From a virus: 26,136 nt of DNA. The notes beneath the pieces are model-generated. The model was not told the DNA's origin, ran no database searches, and worked only from the letters and a program-made list of their open reading frames with translations. Below, piece by piece: positions 20,101 through 26,136 of the stretch. Location of the stretch: the IMG/VR virus record IMGVR_UViG_3300020220_000286, positions 1 to 26,136 of that record. One strand, given 5' to 3'. Each line of letters begins with the position of its first letter. The stretch's first letter is position 1. The translations under genes were made by a program, and so were the position numbers.

Positions 20101-20768
20101 ATTTTCTGATAGTATAACTCCAAGTCTGTCAGATTTGCATATTCAAAGCATGTTAGTTTGTGGTGGGAGAAGTTTGGAGCAATTTGAGAAAGGTCATCAC
20201 GATAGTATACTCCATTAGTATCTCCATCAAAGAAAGATGCTTGCCAAAAATAACAACCACCAGTTACTCGGAAAATTGCAGTCGGTCCAGGTTCGTTTGC
20301 CAGAGTAATACCTAAACTACCCTGGACTGTAGGATATGGGACATACTTTGGTATTAATTTTGTGCGACGTAAATCAGACCCAACAATAGAACAACCACGA
20401 GGCACAATCACGCCACCACGAGTGCTATTAAACTTATAAAGTTCGTTAGATGGAGACGTAATATCGAAATTAGTATTTGCGTTAAATGGTTGAATTTGAT
20501 TATAATCGGACATTCCTGGACGATTATCAATAATATATTCAGATGGATATAGGTAGATTGAGAATGCATCAAATTCGTCATTACTCAAACCAACACGATA
20601 CGAGAAACGTGCTACTTCAAGAAAAGCACGTTGCAGAGTCTTAAAAGGACGCAATGCAGAGTTACCTCTATTGTCAAAGGCATCTGACGCATCAAAGTCA
20701 TCAGGGTTAACGTAAATAATACGTCCAGTTCTCGACGTGATGATATTCTTAAGACGAGTAAGTGCCAT
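17196..20768 (-). CDS. Large cyanophage virion structural protein (1190 aa)
   Basis: The N-terminus MALTRLKNIITSRTGRIIYV, then FDASDAFDNRGNSALRPFKT, matches a structural protein I recognise across T4-like cyanophages. The N-terminal domain is followed by beta-rich repeats and a segment GFGDHFFSDTGGDMSITNSN of beta-helix character. The C-terminal region (about 1100 onward) includes YTGNGTTTSFAISPGHTAYS and FLNGICQRPGIDYTVTS, the FLNG-xxQ-PGxDYTV pattern of phage fibre C-terminal domains. It is probably a long fibre or baseplate-attached protein. It has its own ATAAATA promoter and AAGGA ribosome-binding site. Function of the family is annotated only as structural. Confidence 0.93.
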   Translation of the reverse strand: MALTRLKNIITSRTGRIIYVNPDDFDASDAFDNRGNSALRPFKTLQRAFLEVARFSYRVGLSNDEFDAFSIYLYPSEYIIDNRPGMSDYNQIQPFNANTNFDITSPSNELYKFNSTRGGVIVPRGCSIVGSDLRRTKLIPKYVPYPTVQGSLGITLANEPGPTAIFRVTGGCYFWQASFFDGDTNGVYYRDDLSQIAPNFSHHKLTCFEYANLTDLELYYQKISKGYAVIPDTSGIPAQDQLQARIEENRIVGPISDEFAVSQIIRNGQTATAFTVDELGNPKNHGFSVGVAVNLSGITGPTDQDALLYNGSFLVTSSQGNQFTYQMSAEPSGNALGSNILVKVEIDTVDSASPYVFNMSLRSVWGINGMHADGAEATGFKSMVVAQFTGISLQKDDRAFVLYNQSTQAYEVQAAGSGAHINGLCKYRKGWRHAHIKASNDAFIQVVSVFAVGFGDHFFSDTGGDMSITNSNSNFGNTSLRSKGFKSVAFTKDKAGQITHVIPPKSLSDVDEISINWVTIDITKTRSVADPTRLYLYGYTTQTGRPPSKIQGYTVGARRDNLTSPDQIYVSLLAAGASAPTVHFAKINPSGPAVTGTKAGDDDSPLKWDTARSQWYLQVDSAGNTIYTTLQANSIYQNLGFTPTTYIRRVPDARNLVDRIYRYRYVLNKDAFPVPREPITGFVIQPRSSETNSPKYGKIYYIYAKEVYQEFIRGVQDGIYYLTLLNASVTPSTSNFNDFSFSQNTVDLYPAFDRDNPVSDPLAAVSIADNQTIGEVFTTDGASPTPNNDNLRSITKETSQYFLLESNNNLGYNTTSNVLNGIVVTSRLGEAEDRKIPLKLNADTSVQPILVELRRYSILRAGGHTFEYLGFGPGNYSTAFPSTQVEVLSPAATRLSQALREGSGVAYYSGVNSDGELFVGNQVINPVTGQITNEDIAQLNVLGEEGSTIETFSELVLTDKLTVIGGASNQLESVFSGPVTFQKKITSQNTIQTVNFTLSNEDGTVLRNILMANADNNGNPEFPPGLAFNTGDICYNIEWTPGTFLGWIYDSGTWYKWGLSDTGPITSNRFSGVTNYGIGIAPDANNRMKISGNVSVTGNIDVTGRYGCADKYSLATGVNNGNNGVMYTGNGTTTSFAISPGHTAYSILVFLNGICQRPGIDYTVTSNAVDFSISTLPQNGDVVQIRELVI

Positions 20769-20792
20769 TTATAGGAATCCTTCTATCTTGAG

Positions 20793-20799
20793 TATTTAT
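20793..20799 (-). promoter_or_regulatory. Late promoter ATAAATA
   Basis: ATAAATA on the minus strand lies 24 bases upstream of ATG 20768 and overlaps by one base the stop codon of the 730-aa gene (20799). Confidence 0.8.
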
Positions 20800-22991
20800 T
20801 AAGTTGTTGTTTGTTTAGTCATATTAATCACAGTAAAGTCTTCAGATGGAGATTCGAATCCATTGACATTATAACTAATACTCGCTGCAGAAGAATATAC
20901 TAAAAGATTTTCACCAGGACCAACTATAATAGATGAATTTTTTTCAGTGTCATTTGCTCCTACTGAATTATCATAGAAAATATAGTCTTCATCACTATAC
21001 AATGCTGTTGAGGTTGTATGAATCCCTGTTGAAATACTGGCAACGGTAAATGTTAAAGCAGGTGCACCTCCATTACCTAATTGACTATCATTAATTGTGA
21101 TTGTATTACTAACAACAAAGTTTTCACCACCATCAACAAGAGTCACTGTTGCACCACCACCTGCAGCAACTGTAACCGTAAATGTTGCTTTAGTTATATT
21201 ACCAGGACCAGAAGTTGAATTTGCCTTAAGATTTGCATAAGTGCCAGCGGTACGAAGTGCATTTGCTGCACCCACATTACTAATTGAAAGAATTTTACCA
21301 TTAACAACCTTAGTTGTTACACGTGTGCCTAAATTCTTGGTTGGAGTATCATAAAATTCTTTGCCAGCGACAAATTCTGGAGACCCAACACCAAGAGCAA
21401 CTTTTAAATGACACTTAGCAGGGTCCCAATCTTGCACAAATCCATAAGGTCCAACTTCAATACCAGATGGTTGAATGGTTTGAGTTACTCCGTTAATTGT
21501 AAAAGTATCACCAACAGCAAGTGTTTCTCCAGCAACATCATAAACAAAAATATCAAAGAAGAATGGATTTGTATCGACAGAAGAGGCGAATCCAACACCA
21601 GTTGTTGATCCTGCAGGAGTGCCATCAGCATATATGAATAAGTTTGGTGATGTATTCACATCTACAGCAATAGAAGTATATGCTCCTGAAGACCCTGCGG
21701 TGCCAACTTTAGAGACACCTTGTGTATACTCAGTGCCAGCAGGTGTGCCATTTGGACCCTCTGCATTATTTGTAGAGTATTTAAGAGGAAAATTTGCACA
21801 ACTGGCGTCAGATAAATCGTAAATATAAGTTCTACCCAAGACATAAATTTGAGCATTAGGTAGTGTATGATTGGTCCCACCTCCAGTGGTCGTAAGTAAG
21901 TATTTAGAATCAACCGCAGCAGATACTGTAGCTACAAAACTTAATGTTGCTGAAGCGTTTGAGGATGCACCAGTAATATTTTCGCCTTCTGTGAAGAAAT
22001 TAACAAGATATGTCCCATTATCTGTAAGAAGAGTTACTACAGATGCATCTGCATGGTTAACTGCAGCGGTGCCATAGCGACCCCTAACTACTGTTAAATC
22101 ATTACCATTTACTGCTGTTATTGACATCAATTCGTTGTTAATACGAATAAATGACCCAGATACAAATCCTGTAGAGTTAGCAACGGTAAGAGTAACATCA
22201 CCTGCTGCAAAAACTGCACCTTCGGAAATTGTAGAAGTTGTAGCAGAGGCTGACCAACTATTAACAGCACGACCTGGTGGGATAACTGCTGCAGTAGTAC
22301 CCAACGACCCACGAGTAATTGTAAGAGTGTTGGTAGTAGTATTAATTGCAGTAATTGTTGCAATTTCACCTCCAGCATCTGGAGCATTCAGGGTTATTAA
22401 CTGACCAGTAGCAAGACCAGTATTACGAGAAATCTTTAAGCTAGTAGCTGCAGCGGTAACATCAGGAATATGGAATATAATTCCAGTGCCACCAGCAGCA
22501 AGACCTCTAAACACTGTAGAAATTCCAGAAGTATTTCCAGTAATTGTTTCTCCACCAGAAAATGTGCCAGCTATACTATTTGCTGCAACCCCAATAGTAG
22601 TAACTTTTTGCACAATAGCATAGAAAGTTACATCAGAAATTGGCTTAAATACATCTAAAATTTTTCCTTTTGCTCCATTCGTTGTGGAAAATATAGTACC
22701 TGGAATAGCATTAGCGTTTTGAAACCCTGGAGAAAGTGTTAATTTATAACTACTAAACGGATTACCCTTCGTAAATTTGTAGGAAGATGCTACTCCACCA
22801 TTGTTAGATTCAGGTCCATCTAAATGTAAGACCTGATCGTAGTTACGAAGAGCCATGCGATAAGTTGCACCAGATGCACTTTGGTTACAGACATTAACTA
22901 CTGTGCTACCAGTCACTGTGGTAGGACATCTATACAACACTGTATTTGTGGTTGCTGCTGGTTTTTTAGCTGCGAGTCTTCCTGCTGTCAT
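20799..22991 (-). CDS. Virion structural protein with tandem repeats (730 aa)
   Basis: The protein begins MTAGRLAAKKPAATTNTVLY, then TVTGSTVVNVCNQSASGATY, a cyanophage tail-protein N-terminus. Two tandem domains follow: about 178-240 (SLKISRNTGLATGQLITLNA with TITRGSLGTTAA) and about 262-318 (VTLTVANSTGFVSGSFIRIN with VVRGRYGTAA), an RG-x-x-GT repeat common in phage fibres. The rest is Thr/Ser/Gly-rich with short beta strands. It starts six bases after the stop of the 445-aa gene and shares its late promoter. No catalytic motif is seen; it is probably part of a tail fibre or baseplate. Confidence 0.88.
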   Translation of the reverse strand: MTAGRLAAKKPAATTNTVLYRCPTTVTGSTVVNVCNQSASGATYRMALRNYDQVLHLDGPESNNGGVASSYKFTKGNPFSSYKLTLSPGFQNANAIPGTIFSTTNGAKGKILDVFKPISDVTFYAIVQKVTTIGVAANSIAGTFSGGETITGNTSGISTVFRGLAAGGTGIIFHIPDVTAAATSLKISRNTGLATGQLITLNAPDAGGEIATITAINTTTNTLTITRGSLGTTAAVIPPGRAVNSWSASATTSTISEGAVFAAGDVTLTVANSTGFVSGSFIRINNELMSITAVNGNDLTVVRGRYGTAAVNHADASVVTLLTDNGTYLVNFFTEGENITGASSNASATLSFVATVSAAVDSKYLLTTTGGGTNHTLPNAQIYVLGRTYIYDLSDASCANFPLKYSTNNAEGPNGTPAGTEYTQGVSKVGTAGSSGAYTSIAVDVNTSPNLFIYADGTPAGSTTGVGFASSVDTNPFFFDIFVYDVAGETLAVGDTFTINGVTQTIQPSGIEVGPYGFVQDWDPAKCHLKVALGVGSPEFVAGKEFYDTPTKNLGTRVTTKVVNGKILSISNVGAANALRTAGTYANLKANSTSGPGNITKATFTVTVAAGGGATVTLVDGGENFVVSNTITINDSQLGNGGAPALTFTVASISTGIHTTSTALYSDEDYIFYDNSVGANDTEKNSSIIVGPGENLLVYSSAASISYNVNGFESPSEDFTVINMTKQTTT

Positions 22992-22997
22992 TTGAAA

Positions 22998-24335
22998 TTA
23001 CCAACCTGCTTGGAAAAATGATTGAAGTCTTATTTGTCCACCCAAAACAGGGGCGGAAATGGCACCACCGAATGAAATTGCAACATTACTAATATTATTA
23101 GTTGAGAGAAGTGTTGCATCGGCGTCTGGAAATTGAATAGTACGATTTCCAGTTAAGTTTGAGGCATCAATAATAACAATACCATTAAGGTTTGCTGGAT
23201 TTTTAATTTTCATTAATTCCATTGTCTTGTTATAGAGAGTTTGTGTTTTTCTCTCAGAAACAAGAATACTTGTGCCTGTTGTATTTAGAGGTGCCGCTGG
23301 GTCATTATCTGGAAATGCAAACTGATATGTTTGATTATTTTCAATATTAGAAAGGTCCAATTGAATCTTTCTGGTTTCTCCCTCATCGGGGTCAGTATCA
23401 CAAAATACTGCACCCTTATATACTTTATTATAGATAACTTGAGTAGATTCCTCACCAACAAGAGTAACGTTGAGGTTTGGAAATTTAACTGTCCTATTCT
23501 GTGTCAACAACGAAGAATCAAAAATTACATAACGTGTTGGGACATTTATATCATTTGATGGGACATTTGAAAATGTTGGATTAACAAGATTTTTGTTAAA
23601 TACATTTTGCTCAGTAATATCATCAAGTAATGTAGATTGTGTTAACTCTTTGAAATCAGGCAGTCTATAGATATGAAGACCTGGAGATTCCCAGGCATCA
23701 CATTCAAATTTGGCAATTTTTGCTGGGTTAGTAGACCCAGTTACTTGTAATTCACTATCTTTAATAATAATAGTTTTATTAGTAACTGTTTGAAAGGTGT
23801 CGTTAGCAACTAACGTGGTGCTAGTATTAGTACCTACGCTTGGTAAATCGAAGCGACGTGTGCCAGACTGCGTTGAAATTGTATCAACGTTAAAGGTAAC
23901 TCTCTTTGCTGGATTTTGGTCTCCTTGCAAGAAGAATTGAGCATCTGTCTGTACAAGTGGTCCATTAACAGTAAAGACTCCACTACCTTGAGGAGTCATC
24001 TCAATATTAGATGTTGCTGAAGCACTATCAATCGCTCTAATTAGAAGTGTTGATGATGCATCAGTATTTAATCTACGAGAATTATAAAATGCAGCAGTGC
24101 CAAATGTAAGTCCAATTTCATTTACAGCAGATTGATACAATCCAGTATCACGGTCTAAGTCAAAAGCTAGACCTGGTTGAGCAAGTGACCCTGCAGATAA
24201 CCCACGAAACAACTGATTGACTTTTGCTTTTCTATTGGGTAAAAGCGGATCGGAAATAACTATAGGGAGGATTGCCTCCCCTGTCACAAGATCATTTGAG
24301 ATAGTTTCTAATTGCGATATTCTTTTACTTGCCAC
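22998..24335 (-). CDS. Tail-fibre-like structural protein (445 aa, GTG start)
   Basis: GTG at 24335 starts MASKRISQLETISNDLVTGE, followed by a GLSAGSLAQPGLAFDLDRDT segment typical of cyanophage fibre N-termini. At least three imperfect repeats of roughly 55 residues follow, each with a variant of (L)TxNRTxxFP and a (Q)TxxNKT turn: LTQNRTVKFPNLNVTLV, TQVIYNKVYKG, TQTLYNKTMEL and LTGNRTIQFPDADATLL. Such repeats form beta-helical fibre shafts in relatives. It is first in the late unit at 24364 and precedes the 730-aa gene. Its role is structural by family pattern. Confidence 0.88.
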   Translation of the reverse strand: MASKRISQLETISNDLVTGEAILPIVISDPLLPNRKAKVNQLFRGLSAGSLAQPGLAFDLDRDTGLYQSAVNEIGLTFGTAAFYNSRRLNTDASSTLLIRAIDSASATSNIEMTPQGSGVFTVNGPLVQTDAQFFLQGDQNPAKRVTFNVDTISTQSGTRRFDLPSVGTNTSTTLVANDTFQTVTNKTIIIKDSELQVTGSTNPAKIAKFECDAWESPGLHIYRLPDFKELTQSTLLDDITEQNVFNKNLVNPTFSNVPSNDINVPTRYVIFDSSLLTQNRTVKFPNLNVTLVGEESTQVIYNKVYKGAVFCDTDPDEGETRKIQLDLSNIENNQTYQFAFPDNDPAAPLNTTGTSILVSERKTQTLYNKTMELMKIKNPANLNGIVIIDASNLTGNRTIQFPDADATLLSTNNISNVAISFGGAISAPVLGGQIRLQSFFQAGW

Positions 24336-24363
24336 GTAGTTTCAACACAATTTGCTACAGTTT

Positions 24364-24371
24364 TATTTATA
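24364..24371 (-). promoter_or_regulatory. T4-type late promoter TATAAATA
   Basis: TATAAATA on the minus strand is an exact late promoter match 28 bases upstream of the GTG start at 24335. It drives the 445-aa and 730-aa genes. Confidence 0.85.
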
Positions 24372-24381
24372 CAACCTATAC

Positions 24382-24804
24382 TTAGTAGGACGGAATATCT
24401 AAATTTGATTTAGATATTTCTTCTTCTGATGCTGGATGAATTACTTCTTTAAGGATACCATTCCTAAAATACAAATAGACTGTTGGCCATTCAGAATGGC
24501 GACCATCCCATCTAGTTGGATATGTTTCAACTAAAGAATTAACTCTTGCTGGTTTTATTTTACCATGTATACCATTTGGAATCCATACAAAATTTAAATA
24601 AGGTCTCTCAGAATTATATCCATCATCGCCCTCTGAGAGTTCTACAAAGTCTGCAGTGCCTGAATAATCAATTTCAAATAACTGACCATATGGGTCTAAG
24701 AAATAATCTGTCATGCAACTATCTAGACTTTTGGTTTGTAATTCTTTTTTATAAAAGTCTGGTCCGAGGTCTCGGTAACAGTAGATTGTGTCGTACATTC
24801 CCAT
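24382..24804 (-). CDS. Conserved phage protein, MGMYD family (140 aa)
   Basis: The protein begins MGMYDTIYCYRDLGPDFYKK; MGMYD(T/S) starts are frequent in a phage and bacterial hypothetical family. It contains LDPYGQLFEIDYSGTADFVE (a beta hairpin with Gly turn) and YLNFVWIPNGIHGKIKPARV (further beta), ending in an acidic Ser-rich tail. It is soluble with no recognised catalytic motif. It overlaps a possible 56-aa gene by 82 bases. It follows the RimK-like gene, so both may belong to one unit that ends just before the late promoter at 24364. Confidence 0.8.
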   Translation of the reverse strand: MGMYDTIYCYRDLGPDFYKKELQTKSLDSCMTDYFLDPYGQLFEIDYSGTADFVELSEGDDGYNSERPYLNFVWIPNGIHGKIKPARVNSLVETYPTRWDGRHSEWPTVYLYFRNGILKEVIHPASEEEISKSNLDIPSY

Positions 24805-24893
24805 GATTTTTTCTTAGGTCGTAGGTGAAAAAGATTTGGCCAGGTATCACGTATAATTTCTGCTAGTTTATATGGTGTGTCTTTTGAAATCAT
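24723..24893 (-). CDS. Possible small gene overlapping its neighbour (56 aa)
   Basis: An ATG at 24893, one base after the stop of the RimK-like gene, opens MISKDTPYKLAEIIRDTWPN, then LFHLRPKKKSWECTTQSTVT. The 3' half overlaps the start of the MGMYD-family gene by 82 bases in another frame, and its C-terminal residues look like a shadow. The N-terminal 30 residues, with a natural helix and basic cluster, look genuine, so either the gene is real with an unusual overlap or it once ended earlier. Confidence 0.4.
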   Translation of the reverse strand: MISKDTPYKLAEIIRDTWPNLFHLRPKKKSWECTTQSTVTETSDQTFIKKNYKPKV

Positions 24894-24894
24894 T

Positions 24895-25785
24895 TCATAG
24901 ATTAGAGCGCAGTCTTGCATATGCAAATATTTTTTCTGGGATATTAATATTTAATGCTGTTTCAAATCCTTTAAATCCTGGGGAGGAGTTTGCTTCACAG
25001 ATTCGATATCCGTCTTCATGAAATAGAAGATCGACACCAGCAATATCAAGATTGAGAGTTTTCGCAACTTGTATCGACAACATTTCCATTTCATCATCTA
25101 TTTCGTATGGTTGACCAATCCCACCACGGGATATATTTGCCTTGAATGACCCATCCGTAGACTCCCTCTTCATTGCACCTACAACTTTACCACCAATCAC
25201 AATGACACGCAAGTCTCTACCACTTGAATATTCAATATACTCTTGGACAATCAAAGAATTTCTAAAGTCTAGTGCAGAAATTAATTCTGATAAGTCGTTA
25301 AATTGTTTTTTATTCTCACACAAATAAACTCCAGCACCGTGAGAACCAGTTACTACTTTTACAACACAAGGAAATCCTACTTGTTTTTCTAATAAATCGC
25401 AATTATTAGGAAAACGAGTAAGCATTGTTTTTGGAATAGGAAGTCCTGCTTGAGCCAAAATCTGATTGGCATACATTTTATCTTTAGAGGCGACAATACT
25501 ATCAGAGTTTGGTAATGTTAGTACATTTAACCTTTCAAACTGCCTAAGAACAGATAGGTTGTAATTGCCAGTAGCAGACCCAGTGCGAGCGAGTAACACA
25601 TCAGGTAGACTAACAATATTAGATTGGTAACGAATTGATTTGCGGTCATCACGAGAAACTAGTAAGTCGATTTCATCAGCATAAACTATAGAAAAATCAA
25701 TATCTTGTTTTTTAGATTCCTCTATGAATCTATCTCTTTCGTAAGTCTCCTTCGAATTACGATTTGTTAACATCCATAATTTCAT
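24895..25785 (-). CDS. RimK-like ATP-grasp ligase (296 aa)
   Basis: The enzyme shows the ATP-grasp fold: a Rossmann-like N-terminus (MKLWMLTNRN, VYADEIDLLV), SKDKMYANQILAQAGLPIPK (100-119), the ATP-binding strand and loop FPCVVKVVTGSHGAGVYL (138-155), GRDLRVIVIGGKVVGAMKR (189-207), and metal-ligand motifs AGVDLLF (249-255) and CEANSSPGFKG (263-273). This is the pattern of RimK-type ligases, which add glutamate residues to ribosomal protein S6 or other acceptors. The phage target is unknown. Length is normal for the family. It starts 25 bases after tRNA-Ala without an obvious Shine-Dalgarno sequence. Confidence 0.92.
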   Translation of the reverse strand: MKLWMLTNRNSKETYERDRFIEESKKQDIDFSIVYADEIDLLVSRDDRKSIRYQSNIVSLPDVLLARTGSATGNYNLSVLRQFERLNVLTLPNSDSIVASKDKMYANQILAQAGLPIPKTMLTRFPNNCDLLEKQVGFPCVVKVVTGSHGAGVYLCENKKQFNDLSELISALDFRNSLIVQEYIEYSSGRDLRVIVIGGKVVGAMKRESTDGSFKANISRGGIGQPYEIDDEMEMLSIQVAKTLNLDIAGVDLLFHEDGYRICEANSSPGFKGFETALNINIPEKIFAYARLRSNL

Positions 25786-25809
25786 ATTAGGTAACGAAAC
25801 AAGAATTGA

Positions 25810-25882
25810 TGGAGAATAGGGGACTCGAACCCCTCACCCCTGCCGTGCAAAAGCAGTGCTCTACCAAATGAGCTAATTCCCC
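25810..25882 (-). tRNA. trnA(UGC): tRNA-Ala (UGC)
   Basis: The minus strand folds to a canonical cloverleaf: acceptor GGGGAAT with ATTCTCC (one G-U pair), D-arm GCTC/GAGC with the GG pair, anticodon arm CTGCT/GGCAG-type stem around TTTGCAC (anticodon TGC), and T-arm GGGGTTCGAGTCCCC. Discriminator A; no CCA is encoded. It reads GCA and other GCN codons. Confidence 0.95.
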
Positions 25883-25885
25883 GTT

Positions 25886-25957
25886 TCCTCTGTCTGGGAA
25901 TCAAACCCAGTTTCCAACTCCCTTGTCGGGGTGTCCTTATCAATAGACTACCAGAGG
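25886..25957 (-). tRNA. Degenerate tRNA-like element, anticodon unassignable
   Basis: The minus strand has an acceptor-like stem CCTCTGG with ACAGAGG (one mismatch), a D-arm GTCT/GGAC, and a perfect T-arm CTGGG TTTGATT CCCAG. The anticodon arm does not form the usual five-base-pair stem and seven-base loop; only CCC/GGG pairs, and no U33 is visible. The usual G19-C56 tertiary pair seems replaced by A19-U56. It may be a tRNA pseudogene or tRNA-like RNA. Confidence 0.5.
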
Positions 25958-25961
25958 TTGT

Positions 25962-25986
25962 GGGTCGGATATGATGGTCCCGACCC
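25962..25986 (-). other. Stem-loop in the tRNA spacer
   Basis: GGGTCGG (25962-25968) and CCGACCC (25980-25986) form a perfect 7-bp stem with an 11-base loop between tRNA-Thr and the tRNA-like element. There is no T-tract, so it is not an intrinsic terminator; a role in tRNA precursor processing is possible. Confidence 0.6.
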
Positions 25987-26012
25987 GTATGGAAGAACCG
26001 AAGTCCATCCAA

Positions 26013-26084
26013 AGCCTAATGTCAGACTTGAACTGACGACCGCTCGCTTACAAGGCGAGTGCTCTACCACTGAGCTAATCAGGC
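26013..26084 (-). tRNA. trnT(UGU): tRNA-Thr (UGU)
   Basis: A canonical cloverleaf on the minus strand: acceptor GCCTGAT with ATTAGGC, D-arm GCTC AGTGGTA GAGC, anticodon arm CTCGC CTTGTAA GCGAG (anticodon TGT), T-arm GTCAG TTCAAGT CTGAC. The discriminator is T; no CCA is encoded. It reads ACA codons. Confidence 0.95.
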
Positions 26085-26092
26085 ATCTTCAT

Positions 26093-26098
26093 ATTATA
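26093..26098 (-). promoter_or_regulatory. Sigma70-like -10 for the tRNA block
   Basis: TATAAT on the minus strand lies 8 bases upstream of tRNA-Thr, so transcription would begin at or just before its 5' end. The -35 position (TTCCGA at 17 bases) matches poorly. Confidence 0.55.
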
Positions 26099-26136
26099 CA
26101 CTATTTGGTTTTGGGTCGGAAGGGGCAGTCAGGACA

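Noticed and set aside
25782-26012. A 76-codon minus-strand frame through the tRNA block
   Set aside because: It runs through tRNA-Ala and the tRNA-like element; the RNA folds explain the sequence better.
25810-26084. tRNA block as a prophage attachment site
   Set aside because: There is no integrase and no repeated att core in the window; lytic T4-like phages commonly carry tRNAs.

Overview
The window looks like part of the genome of a T4-like cyanobacterial myovirus (cyanomyovirus infecting Synechococcus or Prochlorococcus). Support: every convincing protein gene lies on the minus strand; genes are tightly packed and often overlap by 1, 4 or 8 bases; late genes are preceded by T4-type late promoters (ATAAATA); early-type sigma70 promoters precede the small genes; and several proteins match cyanophage families I recognise (the 1190-aa structural protein, Gly-rich fibre proteins, a 2OG-Fe(II) oxygenase cluster, a viral flavin halogenase). 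Genes are read from high to low coordinates. No stretch longer than about 100 bases lacks a gene or RNA.

Right end (24.4-26.1 kb): a tRNA block (tRNA-Thr-UGU, a degenerate tRNA-like element, tRNA-Ala-UGC) under a sigma70-like promoter, then a RimK-like ATP-grasp ligase and two small hypothetical genes.

Late structural block (13.0-24.3 kb): virion/fibre proteins of 445, 730, 1190 and 299 aa, a 103-aa accessory protein, three tandem paralogous Gly-rich adhesin-like proteins of exactly 269 aa each, and a 142-aa protein that ends at a strong intrinsic terminator. Almost every transcription unit has its own late promoter, usually touching the stop codon of the gene before it.

Modification island (6.7-12.9 kb): a flavin-dependent halogenase with its catalytic motifs intact, a 294-aa unknown, a coiled-coil-like protein, then four different Fe(II) oxygenases (three 2OG-type and one JmjC/cupin-type) in an overlapping operon. 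Its position directly after the adhesins suggests, but does not prove, that it modifies virion or host surface molecules.

Restriction-modification-like pair (4.75-6.25 kb): a PD-(D/E)XK-like protein and a beta-class DNA methyltransferase behind a clear sigma70 promoter.

Left end (1-4.75 kb): more than twenty very small, mostly unrecognised early-type genes, several with one membrane segment. They are separated by repeated stem-loop plus promoter modules that resemble the mobile promoter/stem-loop cassettes (PeSLs) of T-even phages. Two 77-bp copies, 74/77 identical, flank a visibly GC-rich 53-codon gene.
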